Shown: one piece after another, positions 10,541-24,158 of the stretch
How positions within the stretch are numbered: position 1 is the stretch's first letter
How the letters are laid out: every line of letters begins with the position of its first letter
Program-made: the position numbers and the translations under genes
Source: Hymenochaete sp. R1
Taxonomy: Eukaryota; Basidiomycota; Agaricomycetes; Hymenochaetales; Hymenochaetaceae
Reading direction: 5' to 3'
Assembly (NCBI GenBank): GCA_019400425.1
Contig: JAFREE010000027.1
Span: 1-64,000, forward strand
Length of the DNA: 64,000 nucleotides
Notes under the pieces: model-generated
What the model was told of the DNA's origin: nothing
Database searches by the model: none
The model's input: only the letters and a program-made list of their open reading frames with translations

Positions 10541-10764
10541 TCGCGAGTGCGCGAGTGGCTTTGTAGGACGCGCAGAGTCACGGGAGCGTACGACACAACA
10601 ATGCGTCATAGACAGCACAACGTCGGTCTAAGTACCAGTCGAGAGGAATTCCAACCACCATCACGTGTAATGTGGCTCTCTCTTGACCTCCGATATCCAT
10701 CACCTAGACGAAGGGTCGAGGGTCGAGAGCCTTGGCGGGCAGAGCTGTCTGTCGAATCAACTCA
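10541..10764. promoter_or_regulatory. Conserved upstream block of zinc-finger gene, copy B
   Basis: Partner of 3,887-4,110: same length, no gaps, about 10 differences by eye. It lies about 119 bp upstream of the zinc-finger ATG and carries TCACGTG at 10661-10667. See the copy A entry for the two readings. Confidence 0.6.
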
Positions 10765-12330
10765 AAGAGGAGAGCACACCCAGCTGTCTTCTCCGTTCCA
10801 TTGATGCAAGGTCAATGGTAACAGCCGATTCGAAGCGAAGTTCGCGCGAGGACACCTCGACCACAGGCTTGGATTGAAATGGCATATCGTCATTGCCAAA
10901 AATGCTATTGCCAGGACGGTTAGTCGCGGAAATCCGTCTTCGCTGCCCTTCGTTAGCGATGGCATTGATCTCAACGAATCCTGTTGGGACAGTGTTCACC
11001 CTCAACGATACGATCGTCCGACAAAGACCTCGGTAGTCGTGCTTTCAGCTTTGTTGAAAGCGTTTATAGCTGTGAAAACGTTAACAAGCTGGAAGTGGAA
11101 CGGTCTAACCCGCCTTCTTTCGTTAGCCAAGACCTTGCGGCCCTGCTGATAGCAAGCCCCCTTCCTCGAGCTTCAGCGTGAGTATTGGTACCAAAAACAT
11201 CAGCTCGATTTCCTCACTGATCTATTTCAGGTCTTTGACAATTGTTTTTTTCCAGGAAATGTCTAGCGTTCTCGGCGTGGTAGATCGGAGCTTCACTTCC
11301 TATTTGATGTCGAAAGATCGTGCGATTCAGCCGCCTCGGGGTTCTAAACAACTGTTGTCCAAGAGTTCACGACGCAAGCTTGATCCTAGATGATCGTACA
11401 GGATATAAAAATCAAGCCTAGAATGAAGGTATGTGTCAATAATTGCGCAAACGTATAGAACGACGAATTGATACTTACCTTGAAATGATTTCCAGCGAGG
11501 TAACGACATACGAAGTCCAGAGCAGCTCAACCCTCAATACTCCCTTTTCATATGTGTTCGTTCGTTTTTTAACTTCATAACTATCTACTAGAACTACCTA
11601 CCTCTTTCCAGGCTCTATCAAAGCAAACTCACGAAGTTTAAAGGGGGAAACCTTCGTTCTATCTCTGTGACGTACTTCAAGCGATGAAACAACTCTCAAA
11701 ACTGGTGGCCTGTTTATACTTGATAATTTTTTGTATCTGCCCTCAGTCACCCGATGCAAGCGACTGCTATTGATGAACAAGTACGCTGCTTGTTCCCAAG
11801 AACCGCGAGCGGGCACCTGGAGACCTGAAAGGAGAGCCAGAACTCTTGTTCCTCCCTATGTTTGAATTGGCTTCGGCAACCGGCAGAAAGCAAGAGTCTT
11901 TGGTTGACCAGAATCTTGTAACTGATTCACAGACTGGAAAGAATAGGCACGTAACATATTATGGACAGCTATAGATATGAAGGTAAAGCGCCAATAAGTC
12001 ATATACATTGATCACGTAACACTCACCTCGTAATCTCTGTCAGTCAGGTACGCAGAGAAAAGGAGCTTCCAAACAACCAACGATGCGCAAGGTGGCTGCC
12101 CATTGGAATTAATTTTTCAAGCGGAGATACGCCTCCTACTTCACGACGAGTCTTCATACGAAAATTATTGACGTCTCCTTAGGCTCCCGAGGCAAGTCTT
12201 GTCATAGATTAAGACGAGAACGGCATTTCCACTTTCCTACCTTACGCTCGTAATTCTATCATCTGTTGCTGCATTTCCGTCTTTCTTTCTGGGCGCACGC
12301 ATCTCAGGCTTTCAAAAGGACTATGGTTTC
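10765..12330 (+). pseudogene. Decayed plus-strand gene relic, copy B
   Basis: Counterpart of 4,140-5,690. Splice-like borders are conserved (TTTTTTTCCAG near 11,255, TTTCCAG near 11,610, CTGTCAG near 12,047), but segments that are open in copy A contain stops here, for example the one around 11,290-11,430. No continuous protein could be built. Not recognised. Confidence 0.38.
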
Positions 12331-12372
12331 AAGGTTTATAATGATCGTGCATTATATTGTGACTTTCAACGG

Positions 12373-12430
12373 TGTGCCAACTGCCATGACCTTTTCTTCC
12401 TAGAAAGAAAAAGTCATGAGCAGCGGCACA
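12373..12430. repeat. Inverted repeat (hairpin), copy B
   Basis: Counterpart of 5,782-5,837. The left arm starts TGTGCC and the right arm ends GGCACA. The stem has an extra TTCTT/AAGAA section near the loop and a few mismatches. Structure rather than exact sequence is kept between copies. Confidence 0.55.
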
Positions 12431-12850
12431 CATATATAGGGCAAGTAGACGAAGTACAATATCGAAATTCCAGCATGGACTCCCTCCTTCACGATCGCCT
12501 TCAACGAGAGTCACGACCGGCACGACACGATCGCTGCACCAAATGGACACCATGCGATTCCAACGACCGAAACAACAAACATGCGGTGCTTTCTGCTGAC
12601 GCGGGCCGAGATCAAGGGTATTCAAACTCATTCCATTCGATGAGAAACGAAGATTGATCCATTGAGGTGAGTTTGCCGCTGCAGGAACGGAGGACGCAAA
12701 GCGTGATAAAGCGACTTCCAACGAAAAAAAAGATCTGGCACTTACGTGACAGAATCGGCATTGTCCAGAAGTGCTGCGTCGCGTTCGACGTATGACTTGG
12801 CGACCACGGTGCTAGCAAAGCCATGCCTCGCTGGAGGCCCAGCAAATGTT
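12431..12850 (-). pseudogene. Decayed minus-strand gene relic, copy B
   Basis: Counterpart of 5,839-6,391. A protein-like stretch (ARHGFASTVVAKSYVERD) ends at a good donor (GTAAGT, about 12,747) and can be joined to a CTGCAG acceptor near 12,681 to give a short tail ending at a stop near 12,603. The part matching the open N-terminal segment of copy A has a stop. Either a relic or a gene whose start I could not find. Confidence 0.35.
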
Positions 12851-13716
12851 CTACGAACTTCAGTCCAATTATGTGTTGTTACCCAACGACATGCTTGGAA
12901 TTGTCAAGTTTGACCGGTTATATCTCGGTGCCATTGGAAGGCCAGCAGCGTTGTTGTCCTCAGTACGTCACGTAAGCAGATTTCATTTAAGAGAGGGGGG
13001 GGGGGGGGGCAGATTCTCCTTCAAATCTCCAGTGTGGATAGAGGGAGGATATCGTTGAAAAACGACGATACTGGGCATGGGTGACGCGTCCTCCGTTCGG
13101 GAAGCGAAGTCCAAGTTGCTCGAGCGCTTAGACGAGCTTCAAAGCCTGAGACGGTGGGTACGGTAGGATAAACGGCGGAGGTGCATGGAAATTGAGCATA
13201 GCTGCAAGAACGAAGGACTCGTGAAACGTGTTTACCAGTCGAGAAAAGGAGAGAGAGAGAACCACGATTTCTGTTTTGGGCAAGTATTTCCCATGTACTG
13301 AAGCCATCCGGGCCGGGCCGAGAGAAGCCGGTTCCGTTGAACTGAACTCAGAACTGAATTGAAGCTCAACGCACGACTGACTGACGCCATCCTGACTACT
13401 TGACTTACCGACTCAGAAATTGTCCTGGCGAAACCCATCCCGCCGTAAACATGCACTGGCACTGGCAAATCGAAACAATGGACAGACCTCTTACCACAAC
13501 CACCATTGCTTCTAGAATTCACTCGTTCGAGCTAGAGTCTGGAGAATCGCAAGGAGTCACTTCGGTTTCGTGCTAGTTAACCAGATATTCCGACAATCTA
13601 GGTTATTTTCGTTATTCTTTTTTCTCGTCATTCGAAAGTACTCGTGGCTTGGAAAGGACCTTGACAAAAATCTGAGAGGAACATAAGTCCATCCAGAGAG
13701 ATCGTGCACGATCACA
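12851..13716. other. Upstream region of APS kinase; no gene supported
   Basis: Contains a run of 15 G at 12995-13009 and the presumed APS kinase promoter. Collinear with 6,392-7,047. No coding evidence. Confidence 0.45.
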
Positions 13717-14517
13717 ATGGCGACGAACATCACATTTCATCCAGGTTAGTCTCTTCACCATCTAGTTTGATCTCTCTAATGAATTTCTTCTTTCTGGGTC
13801 GTTCAAAGGATCCGTGACCCCCACCGAGCGCTCCGAACTCCTAGGGCAAAAGGGCGTTACCATCTGGCTCACAGGTCTAAGCGCCTCAGGTAAAGTGCGT
13901 TGCCCATCCTCTCCTCTATCTCACCTTTTTAAAGCTGACTCCAAATGTTTGACACCTACAGTCCACCATCGCCTGCGCCCTCGAACAGCATCTCCTCCAC
14001 CTCAAAAAGTTCACATACAGACTCGACGGTGATAACGTCCGTTTCGGGCTCAACAAAGACCTCGGATTCGATGAAGCGTCGCGGAATGAGAATATTCGAA
14101 GAATTGGGGAGGTGCGCATCCCTCAAATTAATCATATTTTCCTTTCTCTGACCTGAATCCTAACAGGTATCCAAACTCTTCGCAGATGCCTCCGCCATCG
14201 TCCTAACCGCCTTCATCTCCCCTTACCGTGCAGACCGCGCCCAAGCTCGTTCCCTCCACTCGACGAACACTCCCTCCCCGATCCCCTTCATTGAAGTCTA
14301 CGTTGACGCTCCCCTCGAAGTTGCCGAATCGCGCGACCCAAAGGGTCTATACAAGAAAGCCAGAGACGGATTGATCAAGGACTTCACCGGTGTGTCTGCG
14401 TCTGCGCCGTATGAGCCGCCGGAAGATCCAGAGATACATATCAAGACGGCGGAGGTGGATGTACCTGAGAGCGTGAAGATTATCGTAGACTACTTGGTCA
14501 AGAAAGGGTATATCTAA
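13717..14517 (+). CDS. Adenylylsulfate (APS) kinase
   Basis: Four exons: 13717-13744, 13809-13894, 13962-14111 and 14167-14517, giving 204 residues, the normal length for a single-domain fungal APS kinase. It phosphorylates adenosine 5'-phosphosulfate to PAPS with ATP, in cytosolic sulfate assimilation. The Walker A motif GLSASGKST is split by intron 2 after the Lys. [17 protein letters not shown] and ENIRRIGEV form the APS-binding region; FISPYRADR follows, then [12 protein letters not shown] and [16 protein letters not shown]. The start ([10 protein letters not shown]) matches the family, with a short first exon. A truncated duplicate lies at 7,048-7,499, so this is the only working copy in the window. 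The corresponding yeast gene is MET14. Confidence 0.96.
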
Positions 14518-15249
14518 GGCCTTGAAGGGGGAGGGGGGGCGTGGTCGGCGTGGTTACTGGTATAATGACTTGTTTAGGTAGACAACCTTTTCCTTGAATG
14601 TATGCTTTCGTGTACCGATCAGCGGGTTAACAATCACGTTGAGAGATGGATTGTTGTACCCATGGGAGGAGAAAGTATATGTACATAGGAACACTATCAC
14701 AAGCCGATACTTGATGTAGGTGACTTTGCTGTTCTTAAGGCAGGGCGGACGACATGGGAAAAGAACGGGCTGTGGCTGGAGGCTGGAATGATCGTACCGT
14801 ACCCATTCGATATGCGCTTCCGATACCCTCGGAGTTCGTCTTTTTTGGACTTGAATCATCGACGAATGCTTTCAAAGTATGTGCGTAGCTACGAACCGAG
14901 CTCGCAGCGAGATGATTGCGAGAGCGCCGACAAACAGGACTAACTCAAATTCGTTCCAATCGGCAGGCTCCCCGGGAAAGCCCAAAGCCTTCTTTTTGAT
15001 ACACCAGCCTTGATGAATCGTAGCGTGGCATGTAATGGAGAAATTCGAGGAAGATTCATCATACAGTAGGAATAGCTACAAAACGTGATGTCAGGGCTCT
15101 CCTGAAAGCAGGAAAAGGACGGGATGCGGGGAAGTATAAGGAAGGGCCAAATAACACGACAACAAATTGTGTGCTTTACACAGTTTTGAATTGCTACACT
15201 ACACCACCACCACCAGAGATCGGGACGAAATATATGCTTCTGCATGTAT
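14518..15249. other. Convergent 3' flanks of APS kinase and uS2
   Basis: Two 3' ends face each other. Only short frames are present, one of them (14,940-15,362 minus) overlapping the uS2 C-terminus in another frame. No gene is seen. Confidence 0.5.
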
Positions 15250-16221
15250 TTAATCCCATCCACTAGATTGGCCGGCCGCTTCTGCGCCCCAGCTGGATGT
15301 ACCAGTATCAGCGGCCCAATCAGTCCCTGCAGGAGCAGGTTCTGCAGACCAATCAAGAGCACCTATACAAGCAAACAGACAAACAAAATTGTTAGATTCT
15401 GAAAGAACACAATCTCGAGTATGGAAAAGAGCAAACATACCCGATGCAATGACGTCCGGATTGATCGCTCCTGCTTGTGGTCCAGATGCAACGTCCCACT
15501 CCTGCGGGGCCGTCTCAGTCGTCTGCGCCTGGGCCGCACTCGCCGCCTCCTTCGCCGCCGCCTCGTCCGCCTGTAACTTCTCCACCTCCTCCGGATCGCG
15601 GTAGAAGAACATGTCGACCATCACATCCCACCCATCCTTCGTGCGCGGTACCTGGCCCTTCAAGCGGAGCACCTCCCTGCACAGAAGCCACCACACCAGC
15701 CCAATCGAGTGCCTCGCCTTGTTATTCGTAGGGATCGCAACGTCCACGAACTGGAGGGGCGAATCGGTATCGGCGAGGGCAATGACGGGGATGTTGACAT
15801 ATGCAGCTTCGCGGATGGCTTGAGCGTCCGTGCGCGGGTCAGTGACAACGATCAGCCGGGGCTCCTTGAACGAGCGCGTGATGTAGTTGGTGAAACTACC
15901 GGGCGTGAAGCGTCCTGCGATCGCCTGTGCACCGGTGTTGGCGGCGAACTTAAGTACAGCTCGTTGGCCGTATGGACGCGCGGAGACGACACAGACGTCG
16001 TTCGGGTTCTCGATGGCGGCAATGATACGGGCTGCAAAGACGATTTTTTCCCAAGTCTTTCCAATGTTTAAAAGATGGATCCCGTCCGGTCTGCGTTTCC
16101 AGACGTAGGGTTCCATATGCTTATCGCAGTTTTTGGCGCCGATATGGCATTGGGCGGAGAGAAGGAGCTGAATCTCCTCTTCCGTTGCGCTCAGTACTGA
16201 GGGAAGCTTGGTCGACGCCAT
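15250..16221 (-). CDS. 40S ribosomal protein uS2 (SA/RPS0)
   Basis: Exons 15441-16221 and 15250-15362, giving 297 residues. It is the small-subunit protein needed for late 40S maturation. Family hallmarks include CHIGAKN near the N-terminus, [58 protein letters not shown] and a C-terminal tail of repeated E/D-W units ending SSGWD. The 78-nt intron (15363-15440) is a multiple of three and has no in-frame stop, so an unspliced message would add 26 residues; splicing at GTATGT/TATAG restores the usual tail. A second intron in the 5' leader ends directly at the ATG. Confidence 0.96.
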   Translation of the reverse strand: MASTKLPSVLSATEEEIQLLLSAQCHIGAKNCDKHMEPYVWKRRPDGIHLLNIGKTWEKIVFAARIIAAIENPNDVCVVSARPYGQRAVLKFAANTGAQAIAGRFTPGSFTNYITRSFKEPRLIVVTDPRTDAQAIREAAYVNIPVIALADTDSPLQFVDVAIPTNNKARHSIGLVWWLLCREVLRLKGQVPRTKDGWDVMVDMFFYRDPEEVEKLQADEAAAKEAASAAQAQTTETAPQEWDVASGPQAGAINPDVIASGMFALFHTRDCVLSESNNFVCLFACIGALDWSAEPAPAGTDWAADTGTSSWGAEAAGQSSGWD

Positions 16222-16277
16222 CTATAGAGGTACGGTCAGCGCCGCGTTTATGTAGAATATGTTGCCGAGGGACGTAC
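16222..16277 (-). other. 5'-leader intron of uS2, acceptor abutting the ATG
   Basis: A 56-bp candidate intron: GTACGT donor at 16277 and CTATAG acceptor immediately before the start codon. It leaves the coding sequence unchanged. Inferred from splice signals only. Confidence 0.6.
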
Positions 16278-16873
16278 GTTTATCGTTGGAGAACAGTCGA
16301 TTTTTGTCTTCAGCAATACTCAAGGACAGATTCTGAAAGTACGCGCACGTGACTAAGAGTACTGTACAGTGCAAGCTATACATAGAAGTTGTTACTCACG
16401 CTTCTTCAGCGGCTAATACTGGCTCCGAGTTGGTGATTGATTCCCTAAACCCTTTCATTAGTCAGTACTGGTATGGGATTTAATCACGAAGCGCATTGAT
16501 TTACTTTGAAAACATTCTTGATAATGAACTCTGAAAAGCTCATTGTGTTAGCATAGAGGCGACTGGTTTACGCCGTAAACAGACTTGCAACATTCCTTTC
16601 ATTTTCCGTGATACGCATCTGTTAATGGGACACATTGTACACATAGTTATAGTAGACCATTGATGATTCCTTTCGTACTTGCTGGAAAGTAAAAAAAAAG
16701 TGCATTGGTAAAGAGAACGCTTCGAAAGTTTGGGACTTGCACAGCGACAAGAGAGTCCGAAAGAAGAAGCTGCAGAGCAGTTGGGAGTGGAAATGCCGCG
16801 AAAAAAACTAAAATGGAACAGGCAATGGCGGCTTTTGTTAATATTAACGATACCCAAAGTCCTTTGACCAGTC
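16278..16873. other. Intergenic between uS2 and the checkpoint kinase
   Basis: Holds the uS2 promoter and leader and the 3' flank of the kinase gene. No further gene is supported. Confidence 0.5.
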
Positions 16874-19035
<2,162 letters not shown>

Positions 19036-20819
19036 ATGGAGGAGATGCCTGTTCCCGTGAAGAAGGATTTGAGCGTATCGGGTTTGGAGTGGCTGTAGCA
19101 GCCAGGAGATTGGGGGAGAAAGGGCCGGGGCGGGGGAGGAGGGAGGCAGATGGTGGTCTTACGAACGAGATCGAGCTTATATACCGCTTCTTTGTCTCGT
19201 GGTATTTTCAAGCCCAGTCTAACGTAGCCTTTTGTCTGGATACTTCTCCTTGTTCGAGCGTTCCGAGGTCAAAAATACAACGTCGTCGAGGCACCAAATC
19301 GCGTCGCGTACAGGCCTCCGAGGTCTCTACTCTTTGAGCCTCTGAGGACGCGTCGACGTCGTTCGAAGCACCGTAAAAGCAATGCTGGAGTTTGTGCTCT
19401 CCTTCAAATTGTATATCCAAGAAAACTGATGGTCGTTGTGGCTGTAGGTGGTGGACGTGGGCGGAAAAGAAGTTGGACGCGCCTCGAACAGCCTTTCCTA
19501 GCCGACACGCGTGATTCACGTTCATCTCCCTTTCTTTCCCGCCACCATGTTCCCCACAATGTTGGCCATCGACATTCACCGCTTTGTGCTCCCTGCCTTT
19601 CAATCATGGCCACTGCTTTCTTTTGTGTCAAAACTAATATTCGATGTACAAGGGGAACATTATTCGAAGTCATCGCGTTCTGCGAAGTGAGCACTAGTAC
19701 CGGTTCTTTTCAGCATAACTCACGCAGATAAGCGCCTATTCACTCAGCAGCTAGGCGCGGTACGCAATAACTCGAGCTTGAAATCGATTCTCGATCAGTT
19801 CTATCAATTAATATCCACATAATGAATCAGTGATAACGATGTGGCTCGACTTGCTGCATGCGTTTACTCGAGCGCTTAACCATCCACGTGATTTCTCGTG
19901 CCACTTCTCGAACCTCGAAGCCAGCGAGAGGTCTGCCCGCTTTATATTTTGGGTCCTCCAAAGGTATGTATCTTCTGCGATCTAGGACCATTCATATGTA
20001 ATAATTGTCTCTTTAAACTTTGTAGGAGCGAGAACAGATACATCCACAAAGCAAGATATCTTCTCTTCAGTACTAATATGCACTCTTGTTCAGCAAGAAG
20101 ATCATTCAGTAATCAGCTCATACCAGCGTCGATACCGAAAAAGAGGAAGATATATATATAATTGTCGACTCTCATGGATGGAGAACATAGTATTAGGCAA
20201 ATCTTGAATCTCGCTTCGGAAAGACAATAATGCTGCAAACCTATCTCGCTTTCCTTTTCACTTTACCCCTCCGATCCGGAAAACCCCATATCTTTATGCA
20301 AAGTGAACGTCTTAGATCCATAATTTTGAGCTCAGGTCAGTCTGTCAGTTTTGTGTACTTCGACATCTCATGCAGATTAGAAACAACACAGTTCATATGC
20401 TCTCGAATCTGAGCATACCATATTGTATCAGGTGTAAACTAGATGCGATATGCTCGATTGAGGTCGATACCATTAATAGCAAATGGGACTATTGAGATAC
20501 AAGCGTTTGTGCATGCGAGTGTATGTAACATTTCTCTCTCTCGTGGTTCTATTCTCAGGACCTGATCTCGGGGTATGGAGGCTCACGACATCAGAAAGGT
20601 GTATTAAATGTGAATACAAGACTCGGGTATTTTAAATCAGTCAACCCACCGGCAGGTTGATACAACACGAATCAAACGGAATTAAACTAAAAAGTCAAGA
20701 GAAAAGTGACAACCAAACTCGAATCAAAAAACTGGCAAGTACACTATCAATGAGTACCTCTAATGCGACTCCCTGATACGACTGGACATCTGACATCAAT
20801 TCCTACTCAGTCTCATCTA
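19036..20819. other. Intergenic, 1.8 kb; no gene supported
   Basis: Promoter side of the checkpoint kinase and 3' flank of the first secreted-protein gene. Open frames at 19,089-19,731 look like chance; they overlap on both strands and lack domains. AT-rich around 19,750-20,700. Confidence 0.45.
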
Positions 20820-21428
20820 TCACCCTTTGGATGCGATAATAAAGCTGAGCGCATCCAAATCAATTGACTCCTCGAGCGCCACCTCGCATTGGACATAACC
20901 GGAGTCCGGGCACTTGAAGTCAGCATGGTTATTATGTTTGCCCTTTTTCACAAGCGACTTCCCGGTAGAGGATTCCTAGAGACAACGGAAAACGTAAGCG
21001 TGCAGAATAGGTGGCGACAGCAAAATCAGAAGATCAACCATAAGCAAGATGAGCAGCGAAAATGAGCGAAGTGGGTGCGGAAGGGGGGAGGGGGGACTCG
21101 GAAAGATCTGTGACTTACGATGACTTCGATTTGTGATACCTTCGACTTATCACCCATATCACAACCACTGTCGTCACGAACTTCACAGGTGTATCTTTCA
21201 TATTTACAGGACAAGATGGTCAGCAAGAGGATCTTCGCATGACTACGATGCGCGAGAGAGAAGTACATACTTCTCGCCCTTGTCGCACGATCCGTACAGT
21301 GTGTTTCCATATTGATAAAGACCATGCGCGTTGCATCCCAAGCTGCGTTTCTGCGTTGGGTTGCTAAAGGCCGTCGCGGAGCCGATGAAGGCAAGAGCGA
21401 GAGAGAGGAGACTAATGATGGTGCGCAT
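20820..21428 (-). CDS. Six-cysteine secreted protein, family member 1
   Basis: Exons 21271-21428, 21119-21194 and 20820-20975, giving 129 residues. An N-terminal signal peptide (about 20 residues, hydrophobic core SLLSLALAFIGSA) is followed by a Lys-Arg site (TQKR) that could be cut by a Kex2-type protease, then a mature region with six Cys.  Spacing is C-x15-C-x7-C-x7-C-x35-C-x7-C. Members 2 and 3 (22,259-22,802; 23,651-24,158) have the same exon phases and the same 76-nt middle exon. The even Cys number suggests three disulfides. Function unknown; small secreted proteins of this kind are often host- or wall-interacting, but nothing here shows that. The C-terminal half is more charged than in members 2 and 3. 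Confidence 0.8.
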
Positions 21429-22258
21429 TGTTGTACCGTATTTTGTACGGAGGAGTAGCTTGCAGTCGGGGACACTAGACGAGTTCGAGTCGTGTATTTA
21501 TACATCCTAAGTGAGCGAGACGCATAACGAGACAAAGTCAGATCGTGATCTGAGAATTGTAAAGTAGTCTGTGGCAGCAATTAGAAGTTGATATAGGAAT
21601 GAGATGCCAGCTTGACAGATGCTAGAGGCGGATTTGCAAAGGTGTAACCTACTTTAAGCGACCATTGGTGTCCTCCTCCGAGTCGGATGTCTGAATCTTT
21701 CGTGTGTTTGGGCGAAGGGGGAAGGGGTTCGCAAACTTTAATTCTAACGAAACATCCTATACATTATGTACTAGTACGAGTGCAGATTATCTTGCAGCCC
21801 AGTTTACGAATGGCGCTTTCTGATGAATAAAGCCCTTTTCGTCGTATTTGCGTCGAGGATCGAGGGAGAGCCTGTATAAGATTCAATCGGTCGATAAGAC
21901 ATACTACCACGGGGTCGCCTCTGGCTGGTTTGCAAACCAAATCAGGGACGGAAGGTAGCAAACCACGCGAGTCGCAATCTTGAATTCAAGCTACCGGGCC
22001 AGTTAGATTTGCACGCACAAAGCAAGGAGCGCCTAGGGGGGAGTGACCAAAGCGCTGGAAGCTGCCTACCAGAGGGAAACCTCCAGAGCCCCAAAGTGAT
22101 TCAACCAACTAGTATAGACAACTACACAATTACAATATCCAGCCTCGAGACATCAAGACAACTCACCCATCCAAGAATTCATACGTACAGCCATCGGCCC
22201 ATTCAACATACCCAAAAGACAAAGAAAGAGAGAAAAGGGGTCGGGGACCATCAATCTA
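21429..22258. other. Intergenic between secreted-protein members 1 and 2
   Basis: Contains the promoter of member 1 and the 3' flank of member 2. No remnant of another family member was found by eye. Confidence 0.45.
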
Positions 22259-22802
22259 CTAGTTAGATGAACCAGAATCTTTCTCGGTAACGAGAATACC
22301 GTATTGAGAGGCCATGCTCGACTCTGTGAAAATGGCGGAGCACTGGATCATGGATGACTCGGGGCAAGTGAAGTCCGCAGAAGCCACGTAAGCAGAACCA
22401 CCGAGTGCCTGACTGGTGGCCGCTTCCTTTTAACATTCGGCAACGCAAGTAAGAAAATCGGGTGAAACAAGAGATTGTGAGTATTGACACACCTTCACGA
22501 CAAGTGACTGTATGTTCATGGGATCTCCAAGGCTGCAGCCCGTCTTGTCCGTCAAATGGCAAGTGTAGCTTAACAAAAAGGCATGGTGAGTTGACTGGGT
22601 TTGATATCGATATAAGAATAGAGGGTACTCACGCTTTACCGGGGTTACAGTTTCCAAAGAGAACAGATGTTGAGGTCAAGGGCTCAGCCCCGCAGCCCAT
22701 CTCGTTTGCACGCTTTTCTGTCGAAGGAGAAGCGGAAACGAGTGCGCTGGCGCCGACGAGGGCGACGGAAAAGAGGGTGATGAGTTCAGAGACGGTCCGC
22801 AT
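22259..22802 (-). CDS. Six-cysteine secreted protein, family member 2
   Basis: Exons 22633-22802, 22493-22568 and 22259-22426, giving 137 residues. Signal peptide (LITLFSVALVGASAL), then a Lys-Arg processing site (STEKR), then six Cys spaced C-x14-C-x7-C-x7-C-x34-C-x7-C. Motifs shared with the other two members are GCGA, NCNPG, YTC, TGCS, QSLVV and TCP..QC. The C-terminal tail is the longest of the three and is Ser/Glu-rich. It is closer to member 3 than to member 1. Introns are 64 and 66 nt. Extracellular location is inferred from the signal peptide; no enzymatic motif is seen. Confidence 0.82.
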
Positions 22803-23650
22803 GATGTACGATTATTTAATTTGTTCTGGGCTATTTCGTCTAGATTGGAGCAGTGGGTGTAAGTAGAAGAGAAACAGAGTGCAAGATTGCTGAAGAGGGC
22901 TGCTTTATAAAACGCGGAAAACTCAAGGTGCAAAGGGAAGCGTGCGGAAAGTCTTGGCGGAGGGCTCTCTGCTGCATCACAGTGGGGAGACATCTTGAAA
23001 CTTACCTTGCAAAGATATTTCCAAAAAAAAAGCATGTCCTTTGCATCTGGTAGCAGGTATGGATCCTCTGATACTCCGAATGCCCCGCCGACAGAGCGCC
23101 TTTGTACAGATGAAGCTGCAAACTCGATTTCTGCAGTATACATATGCAAGAATGTCTTAGTTTCCCTCGATTGAGTTAGGATATTGTTTTGCTTTTGATG
23201 GGAAAAATATATGCCACCATTAGATGTTATAGAAGGAGGATGAAGTCAAAAGCGAAGGACGGATATCCTTCAGTCCTCCAGGTGTCTGAAAATGGAAGGT
23301 GCAAGATCACGTTTTATTTCTCACGCAGCTGGTTGAAATTCTGCGCGTGCCGCGACGATACATGCATCATATCGCGTCGCCAGTGGCCTGAGCTACACCA
23401 TACCGCTCACGGAAAAACGAACCTCAGGTATGATTGCAGGCTTCTTGGACTCACAAGTTTGATTCTGTTATACGCATAAAAGTTCGAATGCACCTCTCAG
23501 AAGTATTATGGAAATGCATAAGGAGACTTCGGTAAGTCATACGTTATCGATTCCCGCTGTTTACAGACATCTGACGTTCACTAGTATGTTTACGACACCC
23601 GCAGTACAATTGTGCAAACCCACAACATTCAGTGATTCATGCAAGCCATC
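22803..23650. other. Intergenic between secreted-protein members 2 and 3
   Basis: Promoter of member 2 and 3' flank of member 3. Only short unrelated frames. Confidence 0.45.
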
Positions 23651-24158
23651 TCACGCCGTACTGATCTTGATGCCATGCTGCGAAGAGTCGGTGAAAATGA
23701 CGGTGCATTGGGCCAGGCCGGAAGAAGGGCAAGTGAAGAGTGCAGACGAAATTTGAGCTCCACCTCCAATATCCTGGCTTGTCGATGGGTCCTGGTAGCC
23801 CCATGATAAATATCGGCCAATCTCGATATCAGATAAGAAATATGAGTCTTACTTGGACGACCAGTGACTGAACGCTGGATGGATTCGCTGCACTGCAGCC
23901 AGACGCATCAGTTACTTGGCAACTGTATCTAGATAACAAGAATACTTTCAGCTTCTCCTTTCTCCTGTGAGTTCTCTATGAAAGAGCTGCTTACCTTTGG
24001 CCAGCATTGCAGTTTATGTAAAGTGCACCTGATGACGATACTGGCGCCGCCCCACATCCTAATTGACGTTTGTCCATAGTTGGCGAAGCAGCGACCAAGG
24101 CATTTGGTATGGTGAGAGCAACAGAGAGAAGTACGGCTTGCTTGAAGAAGGTTTGCAT
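23651..24158 (-). CDS. Six-cysteine secreted protein, family member 3
   Basis: Exons 23995-24158, 23853-23928 and 23651-23791, giving 126 residues. Signal peptide (AVLLSVALTIPNALVA), Lys-Arg site (TMDKR), then six Cys spaced C-x14-C-x7-C-x7-C-x34-C-x7-C. The 76-nt middle exon and both splice phases match members 1 and 2. All three genes lie head to tail on the minus strand, which points to tandem duplication. Function is not recognised. Confidence 0.82.

Noticed and set aside
6874..13009. C11 run (6874-6884) and G15 run (12995-13009) as a shared feature of the two duplicates
   Set aside because: Their positions do not correspond in the alignment of the copies, so they arose separately.
15709..16071. 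120-codon plus-strand frame
   Set aside because: Antisense to the ribosomal protein uS2 exon.
19404..19731. Overlapping frames on both strands
   Set aside because: Mutually overlapping, no motif, no splice structure.
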